A stretch of 64,000 bases of DNA, taken from Ignavibacteriales bacterium. GTDB lineage: Bacteria > Bacteroidota > Ignavibacteria > Ignavibacteriales > Ignavibacteriaceae. Location of the stretch: contig CP054182.1 in assembly GCA_015709675.1 (NCBI GenBank), positions 1,591,448-1,655,447 on the forward strand, read 5' to 3'. Shown one piece after another: positions 52,771-61,478 of this stretch; the stretch's first letter is position 1, and each line of letters opens with the position of its first letter. The translations under genes were made by a program, and so were the position numbers. The notes below the pieces were generated by a model. It saw only the letters and a program-made list of their open reading frames with translations, was not told where the DNA came from and ran no database searches.

Positions 52771-53019
52771 ATGAAGTCAATGATTTTTTCAGAAGCAATT
52801 GAGAAAAGGAGAAAAGTAAACTTCTTTTATGATGATCTGCTGATTGAAATTGAGCCATATTTTCTGGCAATGGACAAGTTTGGCCACAAAGTGGTGTATG
52901 GTAAAGTAACTGGCACGGATGCGGTTAGGAAGTTTGAATTTTTCAAAATCAGCAATCTGCGTGTTCTGCTCCAGGGTTTTGCTCCGGCACTGCCGCTCTA
53001 CACCGGCACATATAATTGA
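52771..53019 (+). CDS. Mini WYL-like domain protein
   Basis: This 82-residue protein fits a single WYL-type beta domain: SEAIEKRRKVNFFYDDLL, then IEPYFLAMDKFGHKVVYG, then RKFEFFKISNLRVL. WYL domains bind nucleic acids or nucleotide-like ligands and usually sit behind a DNA-binding domain; here it stands alone. The ATG at 52771 follows GGAAGGAG, and an in-frame ATG at 52744 overlapping lexA was rejected. The position directly behind lexA suggests co-expression in the damage response. The family call is by pattern only. Confidence 0.6.
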   Translation: MKSMIFSEAIEKRRKVNFFYDDLLIEIEPYFLAMDKFGHKVVYGKVTGTDAVRKFEFFKISNLRVLLQGFAPALPLYTGTYN

Positions 53020-53033
53020 AAAAGAGGTGTGAC

Positions 53034-53498
53034 ATGAATAATTCAAGAGACCGTTTCAGAGTTGTTTTTTCAGTACCAAAGAAGGACAGGATTGATGATC
53101 TTGCCTGGCATTTGATGACCAGAGGATACATTATTACCCAAAGAAAATTCGGCAGATACCTTTCCGATCCCCCGAAGGTTGCCGGTTATGATGTGGATCT
53201 GATCGGCAAAAAGGGAAAGGACTATTTGATTGGGCTGATTGTGGACTCGGATGATAACTTCACAAAAGAGTTTATCGAAAAAGTTGAGATACTTTGCGCC
53301 AGGAAGACAAAATACACCTATCGCCCGGTTCCGCTCTATCTTTCGGTTGCCACGGACCGGCTTAATGAACTGAGGAAAGCACTCTCAGCAATCAGCGAGG
53401 AATTACGGAAGAACATCAGAATCCACGTTTATACTTCCGCGCAGCTTCCGAGCCTGTTTTCAGAAGAAAGCCAGCGTTCCAAGGCATTCATCAACTAA
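53034..53498 (+). CDS. Unknown 154-residue protein in lexA operon
   Basis: No family was recognised. From the ATG at 53034 the protein begins MNNSRDRFRVVFSVPKKDR and contains GYDVDLIGKKGKDYLIGLIV, a strand-turn-strand pattern resembling the core of PD-(D/E)XK nucleases but without the second acidic residue and lysine. The second half (YRPVPLYLSVATDRLNELRK) is alpha/beta. It follows the mini-WYL gene closely with AGAGGTG before the start; a TTG at 53016 is a weaker alternative. Structured, possibly terminating DNA follows. Confidence 0.6.
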   Translation: MNNSRDRFRVVFSVPKKDRIDDLAWHLMTRGYIITQRKFGRYLSDPPKVAGYDVDLIGKKGKDYLIGLIVDSDDNFTKEFIEKVEILCARKTKYTYRPVPLYLSVATDRLNELRKALSAISEELRKNIRIHVYTSAQLPSLFSEESQRSKAFIN

Positions 53499-53511
53499 AC
53501 TTCACATACCC

Positions 53512-53612
53512 GGTCCGCCGGAATTCTCCACAACCGGCGGGCCTCTCCTCTTATCCCGAACCCCCGAAGGCCGTTTTTCGTCCGCAAAAGCGGTTTTTCA
53601 GGGGGCTTTTTT
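53512..53612 (+). terminator. Terminator region after the lexA gene set
   Basis: GGTCCGCCGG (53512-53521) pairs with CCGGCGGGCC (53534-53543), followed by TCTCCTCTT. A second structured element (CCCCC at 53561 with GGGGG at 53601) is followed by CTTTTTT. Together they likely end transcription before uppS. Confidence 0.65.
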
Positions 53613-53702
53613 CCCTTCAAAAATTAGCCGAAGTTCCGTAATTTAAAAGTTTGATTAGAGTATTTTGGCAAAGTATCATCAGTCGGTTTCTAAAGCCAGT
53701 TA

Positions 53703-54482
53703 ATGAAAAATAAGACAGAAGAACAACAGAAGTACGGGCTGCCTCGTGACGCGGTTATCCCGGAACATATAGCCATCATAATGGATGGAAACGGAAGATG
53801 GGCCAAAAGCAAAGGTCTTCCGAGAATCGCCGGTCACCATGCCGGGGTTGACTCAGTCAGGGAAATTGTTGAAGTGGCTGCTGAAATCGGGGTAAAATAC
53901 CTTACTCTCTATACCTTTTCTACAGAAAACTGGAAGCGTCCGAAGGATGAAGTTTCTACACTTATGACCCTCCTTGTCCGGACTCTGAGAAAAGAAATAA
54001 ATGAACTTCACAAGAATAATGTCCGTCTTAATACCATCGGAGATTTCAGCATGCTCCCTGAAAAGGTGCAGGAGGAATTCACTGATGCAATTGAGAGAAC
54101 TGCCGGTAACAGCCGGTTAAATCTTAATCTCGCCCTCAGTTACAGCGGAAGATGGGAGATCATCGAAGCAGTAAGAAAAATTGCTGCTGATGCCGCGGCC
54201 GGTACTATCACACCGGCGCAGGTTAACGATCAGCTTTTTTCTTCTTATCTGACAACAAGCGGAATGCCTGATCCTGAACTTCTGATCCGCACCAGCGGTG
54301 AATTCAGGGTGAGCAATTTCCTCCTCTGGCAGATAGCGTATTCTGAGATATATATATGCAGCACCTACTGGCCTGAATTCAGAAAACAGAACCTGATAGA
54401 GGCCATTCTCGATTTCCAGAAGCGGGAAAGAAGGTTCGGCAAGGTAAGCGAGCAGTTACAGAATGAAACTAAAAGGAATTGA
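53703..54482 (+). CDS. uppS: Isoprenyl transferase (undecaprenyl diphosphate synthase)
   Basis: The 259-residue cis-prenyltransferase makes the C55 lipid carrier for cell-wall and polysaccharide synthesis. It contains IAIIMDGNGRWAKSKGLPR with Asp28 and Arg32, RIAGHHAGVDSVREIV, YTFSTENWKRPKDEV and LLIRTSGEFRVSNFLLWQ. Its stop directly abuts the bamA start, starting an envelope-biogenesis operon. Confidence 0.96.
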   Translation: MKNKTEEQQKYGLPRDAVIPEHIAIIMDGNGRWAKSKGLPRIAGHHAGVDSVREIVEVAAEIGVKYLTLYTFSTENWKRPKDEVSTLMTLLVRTLRKEINELHKNNVRLNTIGDFSMLPEKVQEEFTDAIERTAGNSRLNLNLALSYSGRWEIIEAVRKIAADAAAGTITPAQVNDQLFSSYLTTSGMPDPELLIRTSGEFRVSNFLLWQIAYSEIYICSTYWPEFRKQNLIEAILDFQKRERRFGKVSEQLQNETKRN

Positions 54483-56966
54483 ATGTTTTTAAACTTTTCT
54501 AAACGTGCAGTGTTTTTGATTGTGCTGCTGATGTTCAGTGCAGCGGAAACAAACGCTCAGAAAGTATATAAAATACTCGGCGTCTCTGTGCAGGGGAACA
54601 AAAGTGCCGACGCAAAAACCATTATTGCTAATACCGGACTCCGGGTCGGAGATGAAATCCGTATTCCGGGAGATCAGACTCTCAATGCAATCAAGCAGCT
54701 TTGGTCACTCAATATTTTCAGTGATGTGCAGATTATCATTGAGAAAGAAGTTGGTGACGGCGTTTTTCTGGTAGTCAAAGTTGATGAATATCCCCGTATC
54801 GAAAAAGTTGCTTTCGAGGGGTATGACCATTTTGATGAAGATGAACTTCAGACCAAAGTAACCTTCATCAGAGGCCAGATTCTTAAGCCGCAGGAAGTTG
54901 AACGCCTTAAACTCCGCCTCAATGCTTATTATGAAGAAGACGGATTTTTTAACGCCCAGTTCACCACCAAATATTACAGTTACTTCACTGCTGATACATC
55001 AAAAAACTATATTAATGTAGTCTGGCGCAACGATGCAGACCTCTCAGAAGAATATGTTGTTGAATATGAGAGAGATGACATAACGTACTCAAATCTTATT
55101 GAACGAATTAAAGACAGAAAACTGCTTATGGTTGTGGTTGATGAAAACAGCCGCAGCACCGTAAGAAAAATTCTGTTTGAAGGAAATGATTTTTTCGCGG
55201 ACGATGATCTGAAAGCTGAACTTGAAGAAACCGTTGAAGCAAGATGGTGGAAGTTCTGGTCCCTTTCACGGTTTGACAAGAAAAAATATGAAGAGGATAA
55301 AACCAAAATTCTTCAGTTCTATCAGAGGAACGGATTCAGGGACGCTGAAGTACTGGGAGACAGTATTATCTATTCTGATGATAAAGAAGATGTTCAGATT
55401 ATTATCCGGGTTTATGAAGGTCCCCAGTATAAAATCCGCAATATTACCTGGGAAGGCAATAAAATATATACCACTGAAACGCTTAATGAACGGCTCGCCT
55501 TTAAGCCGGGAGATATTTACGATCTCGAACGCTTTAACCAGAATCTTCGTCAGAATGAAAAGCAGAATGACATCGCCTCTCTCTATCTGGACAATGGTTA
55601 CCTGACATTCAACCTGCGCACAACCGAAACAAAAATTGGCGCGGATTCCATAGATATTCTTATCCAGGTAAGTGAGCGCAATCAGTTTAAGATCGGCCGT
55701 GTTGACATAACCGGCAATGATAAGACAAAGGATAAAGTTATCCGCCGTGAATTATATACCGTACCCGGAGACTTTTTCAACCGCGCAATGATGCTCCGCA
55801 GCCTGCAGCAGCTTGCAAACCTGCAGTATTTTAATGTGGAAAAGATTTATCAGGAAGGTGTTGATTATAACCTGGCTAATGACAGCACGGTGAATGTTTC
55901 CTTTAAGGTTGAGGAAAAATCAAGCGATTATCTGAATGCATCGGTTGGTTACAGCGGCAGTTTCGGATTCAGCGGAGCGGTAGGAGTAACCCTTACGAAC
56001 TTCTCTATTGCTGAACCTTTCAGTCTTGGCGGAGGACAGATCCTCAGCTTTAACTGGCAGTTTGGTGTGGGAAGCATATATCGTACATTCTCCCTTGGAT
56101 TCACTGAACCATGGCTGATGGATTCACCTACGCTTATCGGGGCGGATATATTTGACACACGCCAGCAGTATATCTATGATCTGCGGCAGTCAGGTGCAAC
56201 TGTGCGCCTCGGCAGACGCCTGAGATGGCCGGATGATTACTTCTATGCAAGCACATTCTTCCGCTTCCAGGGTAATAATGTTATAGATGGCGGAGGATAT
56301 TACCGTATCGGTAAAACCAATCAGTTTACCCTTGGATTCGGATTGCAGCGTAAGAACGTAGATAATCCTATCTTTCCGTCGCTTGGTTCCTCCATGTCTC
56401 TGGATGCTGAAATTTCAGGCGGACCATTTCTGCCGGGAAGCGTTGATTTTTACAAAGTCAACTTTAAGCTTGAATGGTATAAGCGCCTCTTTAACTCAAA
56501 CAAGTTTGCATTTTATACTGTTGCTGATTTAGGTTATCTGGAAGAAATTGTAGCAGGTACTCCTATTCAGCCGTTTGAATTTTTCTACATGGGAGGCAAC
56601 GGGCTTGTAATTGCAACCGTGCCGCTCCGCGGATATGATGACCGGAGCATTGGTCCCAAAGATATTAACGGAAACGTAAGAGACGGCCGAGTCTATTCAA
56701 GATATACTGCTGAACTCCGTTTCGCTGTTGCTCTTGAACCGATTCCGCTCTATCTCCTCACCTTTGCCGAAGCGGGTAATGTGTATGAGGATATCAACAG
56801 CGCTGATATTTTTAATCTGAAGCGCTCTATCGGCTTCGGAGCCCGTCTGCTTATCAATCCGATTGGACTGATCGGTTTTGATATGGGTTATGGTTTTGAC
56901 AGAAAAGCAATTGACGGTAAAGATCCGGCATGGCTTTTCCACTTCCAGTTTGGCAAAGCATTTTAA
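54483..56966 (+). CDS. bamA: Outer-membrane assembly factor BamA
   Basis: BamA inserts beta-barrel proteins into the outer membrane. The 827-residue protein has a signal peptide (to about residue 26), a series of POTRA domains to about residue 420 (for example VQGNKSADAKTIIANTGLRV and FEGNDFFADDDLKAELEE), and a C-terminal 16-strand barrel (from about 480) ending in FHFQFGKAF, with the terminal aromatic residue expected for barrel recognition. It is followed by two Skp-like chaperone genes and lpxD, a common order. Confidence 0.95.
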   Translation: MFLNFSKRAVFLIVLLMFSAAETNAQKVYKILGVSVQGNKSADAKTIIANTGLRVGDEIRIPGDQTLNAIKQLWSLNIFSDVQIIIEKEVGDGVFLVVKVDEYPRIEKVAFEGYDHFDEDELQTKVTFIRGQILKPQEVERLKLRLNAYYEEDGFFNAQFTTKYYSYFTADTSKNYINVVWRNDADLSEEYVVEYERDDITYSNLIERIKDRKLLMVVVDENSRSTVRKILFEGNDFFADDDLKAELEETVEARWWKFWSLSRFDKKKYEEDKTKILQFYQRNGFRDAEVLGDSIIYSDDKEDVQIIIRVYEGPQYKIRNITWEGNKIYTTETLNERLAFKPGDIYDLERFNQNLRQNEKQNDIASLYLDNGYLTFNLRTTETKIGADSIDILIQVSERNQFKIGRVDITGNDKTKDKVIRRELYTVPGDFFNRAMMLRSLQQLANLQYFNVEKIYQEGVDYNLANDSTVNVSFKVEEKSSDYLNASVGYSGSFGFSGAVGVTLTNFSIAEPFSLGGGQILSFNWQFGVGSIYRTFSLGFTEPWLMDSPTLIGADIFDTRQQYIYDLRQSGATVRLGRRLRWPDDYFYASTFFRFQGNNVIDGGGYYRIGKTNQFTLGFGLQRKNVDNPIFPSLGSSMSLDAEISGGPFLPGSVDFYKVNFKLEWYKRLFNSNKFAFYTVADLGYLEEIVAGTPIQPFEFFYMGGNGLVIATVPLRGYDDRSIGPKDINGNVRDGRVYSRYTAELRFAVALEPIPLYLLTFAEAGNVYEDINSADIFNLKRSIGFGARLLINPIGLIGFDMGYGFDRKAIDGKDPAWLFHFQFGKAF

Positions 56967-56991
56967 TACAATAACAATAAGGAACTCATTC

Positions 56992-57519
56992 GTGAAAAAC
57001 ACAATTAAACTGGTTCTCCTGACTGTTCTGCTTTCCGCAGGATCATTGTTCGCACAGACCCAGAAAACAGGATATGTTGATTCTGAAGTAATCCTGAAAC
57101 AGTTCTCTGAAGCTATTAAAGCTCAGGGTGAACTTGATGCAATTATCGAAAAGTGGAATGCTGAAATTGACAGCATGACCTATAATCTTCAGCAGGCATA
57201 TCAGAACTATCAGAAGCAGTCCGGCAATATGAAAGAAGATAAAAAGCTTGAAGAACAGCAGAAACTGGTTCAGCAGCAGCAGATGATTGAGGAATACAGA
57301 AGATCAAAATTTGCACAGGGAACCGGAGAAATCTACAAAAAACAGGATGAGCTTCTGAAACCGGTGAAGGAAAAAATCTTTAAGGCAATCGAAGGTGTAG
57401 CAAAAGATGAAGGAATGCACTTTGTGTTTGACAAGACCGGTGAGATTCTGCTTCTTTATGCAGATTCCCAGTTCGATATTACCTATAAAGTACTCGACCG
57501 CCTTAAGAGAGGCAAATAA
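56992..57519 (+). CDS. OmpH/Skp-family periplasmic chaperone 1
   Basis: The product (175 residues) starts at a GTG with AAGGAA upstream; this start gives a clean signal peptide (KNTIKLVLLTVLLSAGSLFAQ is too long to quote as motif but ends near residue 21). Then GYVDSEVILKQF, a long Gln/Glu/Lys-rich coiled coil and LLKPVKEKIFKAIEGVAKDEG identify OmpH/Skp, which escorts unfolded outer-membrane proteins to BamA. An upstream in-frame ATG lies inside bamA and was rejected. The next gene is a paralogue. Confidence 0.9.
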   Translation: MKNTIKLVLLTVLLSAGSLFAQTQKTGYVDSEVILKQFSEAIKAQGELDAIIEKWNAEIDSMTYNLQQAYQNYQKQSGNMKEDKKLEEQQKLVQQQQMIEEYRRSKFAQGTGEIYKKQDELLKPVKEKIFKAIEGVAKDEGMHFVFDKTGEILLLYADSQFDITYKVLDRLKRGK

Positions 57520-57543
57520 GTTTAACCATACAGGAATATTCCT

Positions 57544-58053
57544 ATGAAAACTTTGTCATATATTACCGCGCTCCTGTTCGTGTGGACAGGACTTCTCTCA
57601 GCTCAGATTACCATCGGCTATGTTGATTCAGATACCGTTCTGGATAAACTCCCCGATGCGCAGGATGCCCGCCAGCAGCTTGATCAGATTATACAGGAAT
57701 GGCAGGGGGAACTGCAAAAACTTGAACGGGAGTGGAAGACAAAGTATGAAGATTATGACAAGCGCCGCCTGATTCTTACTGATGACGCACGGATGCAGAT
57801 TGAGGCGGAGCTTGTAAAAATGGAACAGAAGATTGTTGAATACCGCGAAAAGAAATTCGGTACCAACGGCGAACTTTTCACCAAACAGGATGAACTGATG
57901 AAACCGGTACAAAACAGGGTATTTAATGCAATCACCCAGGTCGCCAAAGAACTGGATCTGGATTTTGTATTTGACCGGAGCGGAGGTGTTCTGGTTCTCT
58001 ATGCTAAAGAAGAGCATGACATTACCGCTAAAGTGCTGGAAAAATTAAAATAA
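57544..58053 (+). CDS. OmpH/Skp-family periplasmic chaperone 2
   Basis: The 169-residue paralogue has its own signal peptide (ending SAQ near residue 21), the start GYVDSDTVLDKLPDAQDAR, a coiled coil with RQQLDQIIQEWQGELQKLER, and DELMKPVQNRVFNAITQVAK before the C-terminus FVFDRSGGVLVLYA. Tandem OmpH genes behind bamA are common in this group. It is 11 bases before lpxD. Confidence 0.9.
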   Translation: MKTLSYITALLFVWTGLLSAQITIGYVDSDTVLDKLPDAQDARQQLDQIIQEWQGELQKLEREWKTKYEDYDKRRLILTDDARMQIEAELVKMEQKIVEYREKKFGTNGELFTKQDELMKPVQNRVFNAITQVAKELDLDFVFDRSGGVLVLYAKEEHDITAKVLEKLK

Positions 58054-58064
58054 GGAGTTGAAGT

Positions 58065-59105
58065 ATGATCACCGCGGGCCAGGCTGCTGAACTAACCGGT
58101 GCGGTTATTACAGGTTCGGCTGAAACAGTAATTCACAGGCTTGCTAAAATTGAAGATGCCGGGAGCGGTGATCTCTCCTTTCTTGAAAGGGATATATACG
58201 CAAAGTACCATGAAACCACCGGTGCTTCTGTCCTTTTTGTTAAGCCCGGCTTTACAAAATCCCGTCCTGAAATAACCTATCTTGAGGTTAAAAATCCTTA
58301 TCTTTCATTTGTAGCCGTCCTTAACCGGTTTTTTGCTCCGGAGTTTAAGCTGACAGGAATTTCTCCCTCCGCATATATTGATCCAACGGCGAAAATTGGT
58401 GCAAACTGTGCAATAGGCCAGAATGTAGTAATTGAAGCAAATTGTGTTATCGGAGATAACACAAAGATTTTTCACAATACGGTTATCAGCCGTGATACAA
58501 AAATCGGAAATAATGCTCTTATATTCCAAAATGTTTCTATACGGGAAGAATGCATCATAGGAAACAATGTCATTCTGCAGCCCGGAGTGGTGATCGGCGG
58601 AGACGGCTTCGGATTTGTTCCTGACAGCAAAGGCGTATATAATAAAGTCTGGCAAAAAGGTAATGTCATCATTGAAGATGATGTTGAAATTGGCGCGAAT
58701 ACCTGCATTGACCGTGCGGCAATGGGTTCAACCATAGTCCGCAAAGGAGTGAAAATGGATAACATGGTCCAGATTGCTCACGGTGCTGAAATTGGCGAAA
58801 ACTCAGTCCTCTCCGCGTTGTCAGGTGTTGCCGGAAGTTCAATTCTCGGAAAGAATTGTATAGTGGCGGCACAGGTTGGTATAGCCGATCATCTGCGAGT
58901 AACCGATGGAGCTATTATCCTGGCTCAGTCGGGGGTATCAAGATCTATAGACAAACCGGGAATGTACTTTGGATATCCGGCCAAGGAGCATCGTCTGGCA
59001 CAGAGACTCGAAGTACATACCAGAAATCTTCCTGAGTATGCTGACCGGATTAAAGCTCTTGAAAAGAAAATAGCAGAACTTGAAGAGAAACTGGGAAGCA
59101 AATAA
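58065..59105 (+). CDS. lpxD: UDP-3-O-acylglucosamine N-acyltransferase
   Basis: LpxD adds the second acyl chain in lipid A synthesis. The 346-residue protein has an N-terminal uridine-binding domain (LAKIEDAGSGDLSFLER) and a left-handed beta-helix of hexapeptide repeats (for example GANCAIGQNVVIEANCVIG), with the catalytic His in MVQIAHGAEIGENSVL. The last ~40 residues form a coiled-coil helix. AAGGAG precedes the ATG. Presence indicates a lipopolysaccharide-containing outer membrane. Confidence 0.96.
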   Translation: MITAGQAAELTGAVITGSAETVIHRLAKIEDAGSGDLSFLERDIYAKYHETTGASVLFVKPGFTKSRPEITYLEVKNPYLSFVAVLNRFFAPEFKLTGISPSAYIDPTAKIGANCAIGQNVVIEANCVIGDNTKIFHNTVISRDTKIGNNALIFQNVSIREECIIGNNVILQPGVVIGGDGFGFVPDSKGVYNKVWQKGNVIIEDDVEIGANTCIDRAAMGSTIVRKGVKMDNMVQIAHGAEIGENSVLSALSGVAGSSILGKNCIVAAQVGIADHLRVTDGAIILAQSGVSRSIDKPGMYFGYPAKEHRLAQRLEVHTRNLPEYADRIKALEKKIAELEEKLGSK

Positions 59106-59136
59106 TTGCAAACCTGTCAGAAATAGTACCATAAAA

Positions 59137-59304
59137 ATGAAAAAAGTAGTTAAGAAACTTACAAGAGAAGAAGCGGAGCAGGAAGAAATCAGATTCTACA
59201 AAAGTCTGACTCCTGAAGAGAGAGTATACATGGTTCAGGATTTACGGGAACAGTATATAAGAGAAAACAATTTAGAGGAAGAATATGTAATAGCAAAAAA
59301 GTGA
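59137..59304 (+). CDS. Orphan 55-residue charged small protein
   Basis: The protein, starting at the ATG at 59137, reads KKVVKKLTREEAEQEEIRF followed by YKSLTPEERVYMVQDLREQY. It has no signal peptide or membrane segment and is mostly helical. Small proteins of this LTPEER-LREQY type are often found just before nucleotidyltransferase-like genes and may be antitoxin-like, but no partner follows here; the next 235 bases are non-coding with repeats. An upstream in-frame ATG overlapping lpxD was rejected. Function unknown. Confidence 0.65.
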   Translation: MKKVVKKLTREEAEQEEIRFYKSLTPEERVYMVQDLREQYIRENNLEEEYVIAKK

Positions 59305-59363
59305 TTACGGAAATTGTACAGAGTAACTAAAAAACCAGGGAAGTTCTAACGAGTTTGATTGTA

Positions 59364-59412
59364 CGCGGATCTTAAACAGATGCTGAAGCAGCGCGGATTT
59401 TAGCGGATCGGA
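59364..59412. repeat. Dispersed CGCGGAT-type repeat, copy B
   Basis: ACGCGGATCTTAAACAGATG followed by CTGAAGCAGCGCGGATTTTA and GCGGATCGG matches the layout of the unit at 24950-24995. The two lie in different intergenic gaps. Confidence 0.6.
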
Positions 59413-59539
59413 AATCAAATTTACAATAAACAGTTTACACGGAGGAATAATAATGCAGTGACATTAAAAACTTTCCGCTATACTTCGGGGATTTTTATTC
59501 TTTCTGCTATCTGCTTTTATATTTTTACTCCAATGAAAT

Positions 59540-60319
59540 TCAATCAATCCGGAACAGCGGCTTGAATTCCGGTTCAGTCATATCCTCAGTATAATATACT
59601 TTCTCTAAAAACAATCCTGATGGAGGTGCTGTATATGGAGCTACCACCTGGGCATCCCTGTTGGCCATCGCATCCTTAAGAAAAGTAACTCCCGCATTTC
59701 CTCTTCCCACTTCAACTGCAGCGCCGATAATCCTTCTGACCATTTTCCAGAGAAAGTGATCAGCTTTCAGCCGGATGATAATCATCTCTCCGAATTTACC
59801 TGTCTGAATATCCAGTATCTCCGCCCGTGAATCTTCTCCCTCGGTATCAACCTGCGAGAAGGCAAAAAAATCATGACGGCCCTTAAGAAAATTGAGTGAT
59901 TCGGCAATCCTTTCGTGATTCAGCGGATCCTTCACCCACCAGATGTAATCCTTGTAAAAACCGCTCGGACGGGAAGAAATCTGATATATATAGCTGCGGG
60001 CTACGGCACTGTAACGGGCATGAAATTTAGGCGATACGGGTTCTATGGATCTCACCACAATATCAGCGGGAAGAAGATCATTCACTCTGAAAAGGAAATT
60101 TCTCATGTCAGGGCCTTTCAGAATTTCCAGATGTGCTATCTGCGCAAGAGCATGAACACCTGCGTCAGTGCGGCCTGAGCCCTGCATGTCAATCTTATCC
60201 TTCGGGAAGAGCTTGCGAAGCGCTTCAAATAATGTGCCTTGCACTGTTTTTACATCTTTTTGCACCTGCCATCCCTGATAGCGTGTCCCCTTATATTCTA
60301 TGGTCAGTTTATATCTCAT
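59540..60319 (-). CDS. truA: tRNA pseudouridine(38-40) synthase TruA
   Basis: The 259-residue enzyme modifies uridines 38-40 of the tRNA anticodon arm. The catalytic aspartate is in GSGRTDAGVHALAQIAH (Asp52). Other TruA landmarks are YKGTRYQGWQVQ, FHARYSAVARSYIYQI and LKADHFLWKMVRRIIGA. It lies six bases after queD on the same strand in a tRNA-modification gene set. Confidence 0.96.
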   Translation of the reverse strand: MRYKLTIEYKGTRYQGWQVQKDVKTVQGTLFEALRKLFPKDKIDMQGSGRTDAGVHALAQIAHLEILKGPDMRNFLFRVNDLLPADIVVRSIEPVSPKFHARYSAVARSYIYQISSRPSGFYKDYIWWVKDPLNHERIAESLNFLKGRHDFFAFSQVDTEGEDSRAEILDIQTGKFGEMIIIRLKADHFLWKMVRRIIGAAVEVGRGNAGVTFLKDAMANRDAQVVAPYTAPPSGLFLEKVYYTEDMTEPEFKPLFRID

Positions 60320-60325
60320 GGTAAC

Positions 60326-60739
60326 TCAGAATTCAACAGATGCTGTTGCAGAGGCATCGGCAGTTTCATAAATACTGACTCCTATGCCGTTAATATTAGC
60401 AGGCAGTCCGGACTTTCTGAGTTCTTCGATAAAATAGAGAGCAAGATTTTCTGCAGTGGAGTGAAAAGGCACCACTTCATGTTTCGAATTGAGTTTTTTG
60501 AAGAACTGAATAACTTCGGTATCCGAGTCAGCAAGAATGAATGCATGATCAAGCCGGTTAAGCAGCGGCTGCATAACCTTATCAATATCATAAAAATCAA
60601 TCAGGATGCCGTTTTCATCCGGAGTTCCTTCAAGTGTTATATATGCTTTGTATGAGTGACCGTGCAGGTTTTTGCATAAACCGGGATGAAACGGCAGCCG
60701 GTGCCCCATTTCCCAGTGATATTCTTTGGTGATTTTCAT
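60326..60739 (-). CDS. queD: 6-carboxytetrahydropterin synthase
   Basis: QueD converts 7,8-dihydroneopterin triphosphate to 6-carboxytetrahydropterin in queuosine synthesis. The 137-residue protein has the N-terminal YHWEMGHRLPFHPG with a zinc His, the catalytic Cys and zinc His pair in LCKNLHGHSYKA, and HAFILADSDTEVIQF in the middle. It shares one base with the queE stop/start junction and precedes truA. Confidence 0.95.
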   Translation of the reverse strand: MKITKEYHWEMGHRLPFHPGLCKNLHGHSYKAYITLEGTPDENGILIDFYDIDKVMQPLLNRLDHAFILADSDTEVIQFFKKLNSKHEVVPFHSTAENLALYFIEELRKSGLPANINGIGVSIYETADASATASVEF

Positions 60740-61383
60740 TATACTCCTTTGAGAGAGGGATCCCAGATATATTTATGCATCTGCAATTGAAATCTGACGG
60801 GAAGATTGTCCCGCAGAATCAGATCAACCAGTTCCTTTGGGGTAAAGGAAGAAAAGACGGTTGAAAAAAGCAGTCTGCACTTATCTGTAAGTTGGTGTTG
60901 CTGAATGGTTTCTTTTGCCCAGGTATAGTCCTCTTCAGAGCCTATGACAAACTTCAGTTCATCTGTCTGCTTCAGATATTTGAGATTCTCATACCTGTTC
61001 TTATGCATCATGCCGCTTGAAGGACATTTTAAGTCCATTATCACTGTGACACGGGGATCAATATCCTGAATAGGTAGACTACCTCCGGTTTCAATAAGCA
61101 CAGTGTAACCTTCATCCGAGAGTTCTGTCATCAGCTGATGAACACGTTTCTGTACGAGCGGTTCGCCTCCGGTAATTTCAACAAGGCGGCAGTCATACTT
61201 TTTAATCTCATCTTTTATTTGCTGAAAGGTCATCTCTTTCCCTTCATAAAAAGCGTATTCCGTATCGCAGTAGGTACAGCGCAGGTTACACCAGGTCAGA
61301 CGGATAAAGATGCAGGGAAATCCTGCATAGGTACTTTCCCCCTGAACTGAATAATAGATTTCGTTGATATTGAGTGAGTGCAT
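60739..61383 (-). CDS. queE: 7-carboxy-7-deazaguanine synthase
   Basis: QueE is a radical SAM enzyme that makes the 7-deazaguanine core. The [4Fe-4S] cysteines are Cys32, Cys36 and Cys39 in TWCNLRCTYCDTEY, after YSVQGESTYAGFPCIFIRL. VEITGGEPLVQK binds SAM. The 214-residue length is normal. queC and queF are not in the window, so only part of the pathway is here. It is the first gene of queE-queD-truA, 95 bases after the MFS transporter gene on the same strand. Confidence 0.95.
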   Translation of the reverse strand: MHSLNINEIYYSVQGESTYAGFPCIFIRLTWCNLRCTYCDTEYAFYEGKEMTFQQIKDEIKKYDCRLVEITGGEPLVQKRVHQLMTELSDEGYTVLIETGGSLPIQDIDPRVTVIMDLKCPSSGMMHKNRYENLKYLKQTDELKFVIGSEEDYTWAKETIQQHQLTDKCRLLFSTVFSSFTPKELVDLILRDNLPVRFQLQMHKYIWDPSLKGV

Positions 61384-61478
61384 AATAATTGGTTTTTCCG
61401 GTGCAAAGATACGGAAAAAGAGGATAAAGAGCCGGCAGAATGCCTGCAGACAATGATAATTACCCTGAGAGGATTTTC

